A stretch of DNA of 12,899 nt, from the NCBI GenBank assembly GCA_002286715.1, contig NSJX01000166.1:6656-19554 (forward strand), given 5' to 3'. The number at the start of each line of letters is the position of its first letter. Position 1 is the stretch's first letter. This document shows, in pieces, positions 1 through 7,292 of the stretch. The stretch comes from Dentipellis sp. KUC8613 (Eukaryota > Basidiomycota > Agaricomycetes > Russulales > Hericiaceae). A program made the position numbers and the translations under genes. The notes under the pieces are model-generated. The model did no database searches. It saw only the letters and a list, made by a program, of their open reading frames with translations, and was not told the DNA's origin.

Positions 1-142
1 GTACAGAGGCTCCGATGTGGGCACCCGTGACGAGTGCAGACCGAGGACCTCGACTTGCGTCAACACCGAGAAACAGCAACTACACATTTGTAGTAGCTGA
101 GAACAATTACCATCAGGTGTTCTGACAACTGTGGTGGCTAGT
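1..142. other. Left flanking DNA outside the transposon
   Basis: This stretch lies outside the terminal inverted repeat. Compared by eye with the reverse complement of the right flank (12719-12899) it shows no continuing inverted similarity, so the repeat really ends near 143. I see no gene, RNA or repeat in it. It is too short to say what the element inserted into. Confidence 0.7.
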
Positions 143-208
143 ATAGTCCACTAACACCCTAATATAATAGCATAGCATGGTGGATTCAGCAGCTGGTGTG
201 TTTACCCT

Positions 209-291
209 GCTACTACAGTAGCATAGTAGTGTTTTGCAGCCTTATAAGGTGTAGTAGTAAAATGCGACAGCGTTGCAGTGCACAGTAGTAA
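209..291 (+). repeat. Subterminal AGTAGT cluster in the outer left repeat
   Basis: The hexamer AGTAGT occurs at 225-230, 253-258 and 284-289 (spacing 28 and 31 bp), each followed by a purine- or T-rich stretch. Just outside lies a near-perfect palindrome GCTACTACAGTAGC at 209-222. The same array is mirrored at 12570-12652, where the palindrome is broken by the 217 mismatch. Regularly spaced short repeats near transposon ends are commonly transposase binding sites; that role is inferred here. Confidence 0.45.
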
Positions 292-643
292 AGTCTGTAA
301 AGGGAGCAGTGCTGCAGCTCGTGACTTTTACTATGGTGAAATAACAGGGATACCGACAGAATGGCCCACAGCCGTACACTGGACCATGCTCGGTGAGCAG
401 TCGAACCGCACGTGACCGCTCGCCCTTCCAGTCTGTACGCCACCGGCCCCGCCGCCGCTGCCGCCGCCGCTGCCACCGCCGCCGCCACCGCCGCCACAAC
501 CGGGCGCTTGTTGCACGCCACCCCATACCACAGCTCCTGCCCCTCCTTGCGCCCTCGCCCTCGCCCTCGCCAGCCTTCTATCCCCCTGCAGCGCTCAAGG
601 AACCCTGGCGCCGGTCCACTCGTGGCATTCGCCGCCATTTCCA

Positions 644-670
644 GCCGCCGCCGCCGCCGCCGCCGCCGCC
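644..670 (+). repeat. (GCC)9 microsatellite in the left repeat
   Basis: Nine perfect GCC units are present, with an equal-length mirror copy (GGC)9 at 12191-12217. Trinucleotide runs normally change length fast, so identical length in both arms agrees with a young or recently homogenised pair of repeats. Confidence 0.9.
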
Positions 671-1177
671 GTCATCGCCTTCGCTAGGCGTAGGCTCCTC
701 GCCCGCCCGCCGCTCGTTTTCGCATCCCTCCCCGCACCCGTTTACGCCCTCGCCGACCCTTCGCCCCGCGCAGACAACGCGCGATGTTGTCAATTCGGAA
801 GCTGCACGTTGGATACGCCCCGGCCCCTCCCGCTGTTGCTCCTGCCACCGCTGGGCGCCGGGTGCTTCCACCTGCCCGCCCACCCTCCTGCGCCCCCTCT
901 TGCGCCCATTCCTGCCCTCGCCGACCCCTCATTTGCCTAAAGCACTCTGCTGCTGGCAATTTTGAGGTTGTGGGCTTTATCACCCGCCTCCCGCTCCCCT
1001 CGTCACTCCCCTCCCCACCGGCCGCCGCTTCCCCGCTGGCGTTTTCATTCACCTGCCCTCCTCGCGTCCCTTCCCGCGCTCTTTCGAGCCCGCGCCGGCC
1101 CTCGTCAATGTGGAACATCCTCGTCCCTTGTGTGGGCGAGATTGTATAGCGGAGCCGCCCCCGTTCCCATCGCCGGG

Positions 1178-1889
1178 CGGCGGGTGCTTCCGTTTGGACC
1201 ACACCTCATCTTTCTGTGTCCGTACGCCCTCCTGCGGATCTCTCGATGTATGCGGACTACTCACATTGCTTCCTAGCTCGAGTTCATGTAGTAGTGCTGC
1301 CGCTGCGGTTCAGGTCAAGATGCTGGCACCTGCCTGGCCCTCGTGCGCTTCCTCCTGCCCTTGTTCGTGCTTTCGTTGACCTCTTACATTACGGTTGCAT
1401 CATATGTGTACCCCTCTCACCGTCTCCATGAGCGAGATGCTTGCGCTTGTCGATGAGCACGGTAAACCATCTGCTTATTTTCAACCACCCTGCACCCTCT
1501 CTTTGCATCCTGTACTTGCATCCTTTCGATGACCCCATTGCCTTGTCATTTACCTCTCGTGCTACTCATGTTTTCCGCGTCGGGCCTGAAGTTTTTGAAG
1601 AATGTTACATACACGTATAACTACTTGCTATCTCCCTTTTGTCTAACAGCAGCCGCGCTAAAGTCATTGAGAACTGTAGTTCTACCAGGACAAGCTGAAT
1701 TTGCAAAGTTTATACTACTATTTCTGTCTAGAAATGTACTAAGAACTGAATTATTATTGAAGTAAACACCTTTGTGTTTGTGATTCTCTGGAGACGAGTT
1801 GAAAATTCGACAGATGTGTTCATCAGGCACGTGCTCTGTGTAGTCAGCGCAACGGCGTCAGCACGGAAGCAAATTGAACGATCAAGATC
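1178..1889. other. Left subterminal non-coding stretch
   Basis: This stretch separates the left repeat from the 3' end of the minus-strand gene. I see no credible gene. The first 100 bases retain patchy inverted similarity to 11584-11683, for example TTCTGTGT and CTCTCGATGTATG-like words in the same order, suggesting an older, degraded extension of the repeat. A 14-bp palindrome AGAACTGTAGTTCT lies at 1670-1683. The part next to 1890 probably holds the 3' untranslated region and polyadenylation signals of gene A, possibly including a last intron (see that entry). Confidence 0.6.
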
Positions 1890-3221
1890 TCACCTCTTGC
1901 GCAGGACCCTCGAGTTCGTCTCGGGCTCCACGTCTCGCAGTCGCTTCGTCCCTGCAGGCCCCTTCCCTTTTCTATTCTCGCCCGCCGATGTACCACCATT
2001 ATTCTCGTGGCCTTCACTTTCTACGCCTTCGCTGCCTTCCAAGTCAGCGCGAGCCTTCAACAATGCGTGTACTTGGGTAAGCACGAAATCGACGTCCTCT
2101 ACAACCGACTGAAGCTCGTTTTCTTCAGCTTTCGATTGTGTTTGGCCGTTCCACCAGACAAGAGGAATCAGGAACATGAAAAGGCCGTTTGGGCCCCCTT
2201 TCGCCAAGTCTTGCCACGTCTCGTCTCCGCCATCACGCCTCAGGGGCCACGCATTCTCCGAAGTGCCCCTCCACTTGGGCTGGGAAGTCGTCCACCAACG
2301 CCGGAATGCGTCTGCGAACATCGACAAATTGCCCAAAGTCGGTCTCTTGCCGTAGTTTCTGCCTTCTTTCATCCATTGGCCCAACGCGAAAGGTCGCTTG
2401 CTATTGTCGATCCAATGCTTGCGGCTCTGAACAAATGTAAGCATCATTCGGGGCCTGTTCACACAATGAACACACCTTTCCTCCTGGGTAATCGAGCAGT
2501 TTCTCACAAGCGCGCCATTTCTCAAGGATTGCGGTCCATTCAATGCACTGTGGCCCTTCATTCAAGAAGTTGCGAGCATCCTGCATCCATTGGGGCTCGT
2601 CGGCGGCAGCATCCGTACTGGCGTTTGAGCTAACGCGTGCAGCTGGTGCGGCCACATTGGCCCCGGCCTTAGATGGAAAGGCGGTACGTTCGGCCTCAGT
2701 GGCGTCCGCCCCGCGTTCAATCGCAATCCCGGCGCCATCGGGGTGACCGACTGTTGTATGCGCAGCCGCACCAGCTCCACTGTCACTTCCGCCTTCGTTT
2801 GCCGCTAAACTAATCTCATTCTCCAGCACAGTTTCATCGGCACTTGTATCTTTTGCTGAGGCCTGCGAGTCGGCACCCCCGTCTTTCGCAGGACCACGGG
2901 TAAGGGTTCCCTCCCTGCATTGCTAAATCAGCGCGAATTATATCGAGATTTGTAGCTCTGACATACTCTTCAGCAAGTGCTGCCGTCCCTTGCTTTGATG
3001 CGGACGTTGTGGACGCTGAGGCCAGTGGCCTCGCTGTCGCAGCACTCCTTAGGCCCCAGGATCCGGCAACCTCTGTCATTTTTTTCAGTGTCTCTTCGTT
3101 AGGTGCCTCCCGCCGGCGTTCAGCTGTATCAAGCCCCAGTTGTTTCCTCAACTCGGCCTGCTTAGCCAAGTTTCTTTCACGGATCTTCAGAATCGAATCC
3201 TCGTCATCGTCGTCGTCGTCG

Positions 3222-3253
<32 letters not shown>

Positions 3254-4568
3254 TGCTTCTTCGTCATTGTCCTTTTCTTTCTCCGGCTCCTTGTCTGTTT
3301 TGTTCTCTGCATTAGGAGGCTGGGTATCCTGATCCGCGGAGGCCGTAGAGGTGAGTGAACGCGCTGCGCGTACTGCAGGTGCTAACTCCAGTTGTCAGTA
3401 TTCAATGACGACTTCCAGATCTGTGCACATACGAAAAATCTTATTCAAATACTCGACGAAAGGCTTTTCCAAGCTTTCGTGATATTTTGGGTACACGTCC
3501 TTGAAAGGCAACTGGCCTGGAGTCTCCGTATCGTAACTGTAGCTTGTAAGTTGCCATATGCACCAACCAGTAAGTAGTCTGGACTTACGCGTACGATTCA
3601 AGCCTTCCTTTGTTACCAGGCTTCGGCCCTCCAAACAAAATGGTGCAAACCCATCCTGTCTCATCCAGAATTTCTTGCACCAGATCGCGCAACTCCAGCT
3701 TCAAGTCCTCGCATTTTCTGTAAGATAGCACATGAATAACCGTCATGGGCTCCCCGCTGTCGTCTGTTAAACTCACATATCGTATTTCATTAGCTGGCGC
3801 TTGGCATCGTCAATCGGCAATCCATCGTCTCCGGTCTCTTCATCATCATCTTCCGTGTACTGGCCGCTTTCCCGTGCCTTAGCAACATCAGCCTTCACCT
3901 CATCTGACTCGCTAGCATACAACTGGGCACACATGCGGTTGCGGAAAGCGAGTGGTGTCTCTGCGGCCGTTCCTGCTGGTACGTTTTTCAAGTATTCGTT
4001 GTACGCGGGGTTCACTAGAGCCGCTAGCTTAGGCTTCCAGTACTTCTTTTGATAGACTTGATGAATTGACAGTTTTCGCTTTCTAGCCCCTAGCTTCAGT
4101 AATCGACGACCATGGCCACGGCCGCCGCCGCTCCCGCGTGTGCGGTTGTTGAACCACTCCCGAAGTCTCTGTCGTTTGTCAGTCAGTATCTGTCCATTCT
4201 TTGTCATGTAAACTTGAATAACCCGTCGAATCTTATCGTTATCTTCAGGCCACTTCGCAAACCATCCGGCGAAGACATGCGGCCAGATACCAGAGGTGGT
4301 CCCCTCTACCTGGCGCTTCTTGTAGTCCTGCAGGTGTGACTCCAGGTACTGTAGCTGCTCCTTCGTTGTCCACATAGTCACCAATTTCTTGCCTGGAAAT
4401 GTAGAAGGAGAATATGTCGCACAGGATATACGGCGAGTAAACACTGCACGTCGAGGCAAATTTACTTATTGACTTGGTGGTAGCAAGTGCACGTGACTTA
4501 TTTCGTAGCCTCGTGCGAAACTGAGAGTCGAGACTCGCAGCGCCAGACGGCACGCCGTCGGCATGCAT
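1890..4568 (-). CDS. KDZ-element accessory protein, about 777 aa: homeodomain/Myb-like N-terminus, Asp run, Trp-rich C-terminal module
   Basis: Seven exons on the minus strand: 4568-4466, 4392-3777, 3717-3589, 3536-3433, 3372-2967, 2914-2476 and 2426-1890. All introns are GT-AG (49-73 nt) and the frame closes at every junction (778 codons with stop). Residues 41-120 run from MWTTKEQ to WFNNRTR and are helical and basic, resembling a homeodomain or Myb/SANT-like DNA-binding unit. A motif ETGWVCTILFGGPKP lies at 259-273. Residues 358-374 are 17 consecutive Asp, followed by a charged likely coiled coil. Residues 561-691 hold at least 12 Trp, including WW pairs at 643-644 and 690-691. The C-terminus is basic (LRKR). 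I recall this general architecture among mushroom-genome hypothetical proteins near KDZ transposases, but no function is established; DNA binding is inferred. The start is uncertain: ATGs at 4700 and 4375 are alternatives. The terminal TGA lies inside a possible splice donor (GTGAGA); using it would end the protein at 1823 with three extra residues. Confidence 0.8.
3203..3253 (-). repeat. Coding GAT/GAC microsatellite (17 Asp codons)
   Basis: On the minus strand the run reads ten GAT, five GAC, one GAT and one GAC, giving Asp358-Asp374 of the 777-aa protein. It is followed by Glu-Asp and preceded by a Lys/Glu-rich segment. It is in frame and separates the N-terminal half from the rest, so it probably acts as an acidic linker; its length may vary between copies of the element. 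Confidence 0.9.
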
Positions 4569-4754
4569 GTTTGGTCTTTGTTTATCTCTAACCCTTTTTT
4601 TCACCCATCCCGTCGTCAACACAACGCAGTTTGCACCTGCGACCTCCTTCAGATATTCAAGGTATGTATGGTCTTCCTTGAGCTTCGGAACATCTCTCAT
4701 GTCCCGATGTAGGATATGCAGAGCTCTACCGATACAGCATTTTTCAACTGCAAC
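4569..4754. promoter_or_regulatory. Shared divergent promoter region between genes A and B
   Basis: Gene A (minus) and gene B (plus) are transcribed away from each other. With the starts chosen, 186 bp separate the two ATGs. If gene A starts at 4700 instead, only 54 bp remain and gene A would overlap most of this gap; if it starts at 4375 the gap widens. I see no clear TATA box. A CACGTGAC E-box lies at 4490-4497, inside the first exon of gene A. Promoter function is inferred from the head-to-head arrangement. Confidence 0.5.
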
Positions 4755-5929
4755 ATGTACACTGCGAAGGTCCCCAAGGACGAGGCTGGTGACAACGCAA
4801 ACAAGCCTGGAGAACGCGAGGTGATAATGTTTTGTCCTCTGCCTCATGCACTATGACTGACTACGCTTCAGATACCCGAACACGTCTCGAACGAGACCGG
4901 CGGGATGGCCGATGCACTACCTGCCTCTCTCGCCTCCGCTGCTGCGCCTGTCCCATTGGTGGCTCGTGTCCCCGCGCCCATCGCACAGGTCGCTGAAGCC
5001 CCCATGCCTGATGCACTGGTTGCCAGCGCCCCCGCACCTGCCCCGTTGGCCGCCAGCGCCACCGCGTTTGCCCCACCGGTCGCCAGTACTCGCGTGGCTG
5101 ACCCGCTCACCTCGGCCCCCGCTGTCTTCGAGTCCCGAGTCCCAGCTGCCGCCGTACCCGGCCCACTTGCTGCGACCACCACCGTATCCGACACAAGTGT
5201 CGTCGCCCACGAATCGGGCGGCCACGGAAGTTATGGCTCAGCTGCCCTCTCGAAGGAGATAGGCACGCAGCCCTCGGTCGCGACTCGCGAGGTTGACCAT
5301 GGCAGACTGATCGGACCATACCCATGGAAGAAAACTGTTAAAGACGGAGGCCCCGTCATTGAGATAATGGGTAGTGACGAAGACATGCCAGAGGTATGAT
5401 CTCTATCGTCATGATGTACATGATACTTATGCCCGTGCAGGAACCGAAGCGCCACAAGGGACCAAAGGCTACGGACGTGTCCGACTCGAAGGTCCCGAAA
5501 CAGCCGGCTCCAAAGGAAGACAACGGCAGTAGCGACGCGGAGCCATCGCGCGGCAAGAAGCGATTCCGCTCTCTCAAAGGGAAAGCGAAAGCGCCTCCGG
5601 TCGTCATAGACCTTACGGCTACATCGCCATCGCCCCCGCCCACGCCGTCCAGAGAAGAAGTGGAACAGTTCTTCGCCAAAGCGCGTCAGCCCCCCTCTCC
5701 CACTACCGCTGCTCATCGCAATGGGGACTTCCTGGCCGTTGTCAAGGGCCCCGAGTGCGGTGTCTTATGCCGCCCGTCGTGAGTATTACGACCAGTATCT
5801 TGGCCTGCCGCTAACGACTCCCTGGACAGGCGATCTCTTTGGAACGCTATCAAGCGTGATCCCCTCTCTGCTTCCAAGAGATTCGCTACGATGGATGCCG
5901 CTGCCGCGTGGTTCAACCAAAACTATTAG
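4755..5929 (+). CDS. Accessory protein of 341 aa with Ala/Pro decapeptide repeats and two SUMO-interacting motif candidates
   Basis: Four exons: 4755-4820, 4872-5393, 5441-5778 and 5830-5929. Introns are 51, 47 and 51 nt, GT-AG, and the last has a CTAAC branch-like site. The frame closes to 342 codons including stop. Residues 1-33 are hydrophilic. Residues 48-107 are six degenerate decapeptides rich in Ala and Pro. Residues 183-193 read PVIEIMGSDED, and residues 249-255 read PVVIDLT followed by Ser/Thr/Pro; both fit the hydrophobic core of SUMO-interacting motifs, the first with an acidic tail and the second matching the classical VIDLT form. Basic patches around 234-246 (GKKRFRSLKGKAK) suggest nuclear import. 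The end, about 310-341, is a short conserved-looking segment with two Trp. I recognise no enzyme domain. A role as a nuclear adaptor reading SUMO is inference. The first exon is the least certain part: starting at 4905 would give a shorter protein (308 aa). Confidence 0.78.
4947..5126 (+). repeat. Coding 30-bp minisatellite, about six units
   Basis: Units of exactly 30 bp begin at 4947, 4977, 5007, 5037, 5067 and 5097. They translate to PVPLVARVPA, PIAQVAEAPM, PDALVASAPA, PAPLAASATA, FAPPVASTRV and ADPLTSAPAV. The third and fourth are most alike; the outer units are degraded, and 4905-4946 looks like a further decayed unit. The exact codon phase and absence of indels show selection for an open frame or young age. 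Confidence 0.8.
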
Positions 5930-6398
5930 AATGTGTAGCTAGCCAATTGTTGTAGAGTCAAATGCCGAAATGTGGCTAAACATCGAAAAATACATTGTTT
6001 GATCACTTTGCAAAGCGAGAACTCATTAGTTGATAGTCTAACCATACTGCCCATTGTGTACTGAATGATGAGATCTATGAGAGATGTGCATACATGAATG
6101 GTTCACTCGAAAAGGGCTTCACATATCCGGATGGCATTTAAAACAAATATATTGAGATGTATTGCTGACTGCAGGAAAGATATCTCCACCAAAAAAGAGC
6201 TTTATGTTTTGATATTATGCCCAAATACCCTGCTCTATTCTTGGAGGTCGTCAGTGCTGAGCGAGTAAGATATTGCATGTGCCATTGGTAAGGAGCAAGA
6301 CAGAAATCGCATTGACGCGCCGCGTCCAGTTGCGCCACAGACATTCAACTCGCGTCTCTGGCGCTTCCCTCTCAACAACCCGGCACATCACTTACACT
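5930..6398. other. AT-richer spacer between genes B and C
   Basis: This stretch is clearly AT-richer than its neighbours and has no convincing coding frame. Its left part should hold the 3' untranslated region of the 341-aa gene and its right part the promoter of the 203-aa gene. A TTTAAAACAAATATATT segment near 6137-6153 is a possible core promoter element but is about 250 bp from the start codon. A minus-strand open frame at 6138-6344 has no supporting features. Confidence 0.5.
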
Positions 6399-7167
6399 AT
6401 GCCTACTCCTCGCACCCCTCGTACTTCCAAAGCACGTCGTCAAGACGTGCAAAGAGCTTGCTACGAAAAGTGAAGATTTGTATATCCTATAGGCATTGCT
6501 GACTATCTGCATATAGGGCCCGTGAATCTCGGCGAGACTATCAGCGCACGTACGTCAAAATCAAAAGAATCGGGCGGCGCAAGGTCAGCAAGGCTGAGAG
6601 AGCAATGGAGGAGAGTATTCGCAGAGCTCAGGCCACGGGCGCTCGGTTGTAAGCTCTTTAGAATATGTGGTATACTGACTGTACTCATATCTCGACTAAC
6701 ATAGGTCGTTCCCCAATTCTATCATTCACTCTCACCGCCGACCGGATCCTCTTCGCACAGCCGAGATGGTCTCAAACGAAACATGTGTTTTGGAGGATGT
6801 CAGCCAGATGCATCACGAACATATCACCTTGAACGCAGACACTGAGCGGTATCGTCAAGGGATCACTGAGATGCTTGACTACTATCTCGCCCAGGCTCGT
6901 CGCCAAGCCATAGCTGAGGAATCAAGGTCTATGGACCCATCGTTTCGCGAGCGTTTGCATGGTTTGCGCCGTCTCGTGGCCGGGCTTCACCAGGAGCTCG
7001 AATTCCTGCCATACGGACCCGATGCACGACTGCAGGCCGTCGGCGATCACGCGCTCGTCTTTTTAGGCTGCACGTAAGTACTATCCTTGTTCTCTTTGTC
7101 TTCCGCACAAATTTATATATGTATCAGTGTCAAGCGAAGGCTCTTTCGATCTATTTACCACTTTTAG
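6399..7167 (+). CDS. Small basic accessory protein, about 203 aa, function unknown
   Basis: Four exons: 6399-6469, 6517-6648, 6705-7073 and 7128-7167, with GT-AG introns of 47, 56 and 54 nt. The frame closes at every junction. The first 60 residues are strongly basic (PRTSKARRQ, then RESRRDYQR and KIKRIGRRKVSKAER), like a nucleic-acid-contacting basic region. The middle and end (about 105-175) are Gln/Glu/Arg/Leu-rich and probably helical, which could support dimerisation. I do not recognise a family. The last intron is optional in appearance: its donor GTAAGT contains an in-frame TAA at 7075-7077, so an unspliced transcript ends after ...FLGCT, while splicing adds a basic/aromatic tail ending IYHF. 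The gene lies 125 bp upstream of the transposase in the same direction; co-expression with it is possible but unproven. It could be a leucine-zipper-like DNA-binding protein, but I see no clean heptad pattern. Confidence 0.65.
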
Positions 7168-7292
7168 TACACAGCGATGATGTTTCCTTGGAAAGTAGCA
7201 GTCAGTAGTGATCGTAGATCTGCGCCACACCGCTGTTATGGGAAATCTGTCGTTTTCTCTACCTCTCTTCCTGTCGAGTGTACACTTCACGC
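7168..7292 (+). promoter_or_regulatory. Probable transposase promoter / 5' untranslated region
   Basis: Only 125 bp separate the spliced stop of gene C from the transposase ATG, so the transposase promoter must be here or overlap the end of gene C. A TTTATATAT stretch at 7111-7119, inside the last intron of gene C, is the best TATA-like candidate, about 175 bp upstream of the ATG. The start context CACGCATGG has G at +4. A CT-rich tract precedes the start (7255-7270), as is common near fungal transcription start sites. Confidence 0.4.

Larger units (their letters stand above)
143..1177 (+). repeat. Left terminal inverted repeat (1,035 bp)
   Basis: This arm is the reverse complement of 11684-12718 with no indels. 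I see three differences: A at 217 (G in the other arm), C at 465 (T) and A at 475 (G). The outer 250 bp are moderately AT-rich with repeated AGTAGT; the remainder is very GC-rich with CCG/GCC runs and repeated GCCCTCGCC words. Several open frames cross the arm on both strands, but they are low-complexity Arg/Pro/Ala/Gly translations that recur mirrored in the other arm, so I treat them as composition artefacts rather than genes. The arm should contain the transposase recognition sites. Confidence 0.97.

Noticed and set aside
213..1276. Many long open frames on both strands in the left arm, with Arg/Pro/Ala/Gly-rich products
   Set aside because: They are produced by CCG/GCC-rich composition lacking stops, occur in several frames at once, and are mirrored exactly in the right arm at 11573-12648.
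1529..1765. Open frame of 78 aa in the left subterminal stretch
   Set aside because: No domain, no partner exons and no conserved-looking composition; likely chance.
2007..2633. Plus-strand open frame of 208 aa
   Set aside because: It lies antisense to the last exons of the minus-strand gene, whose spliced frame closes across seven exons.
4245..4847. A single long minus-strand open frame of 200 aa covering the start of gene A and the promoter gap
   Set aside because: Its downstream half is in a different frame from the coding exon; only the part from 4568 to 4466 is used after splicing. The upstream part stays possible as an alternative start at 4700.
5231..5716. Minus-strand open frames of 161 and 107 aa
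   Set aside because: They are antisense shadows of the 341-aa gene, which has the better splice structure and motifs.
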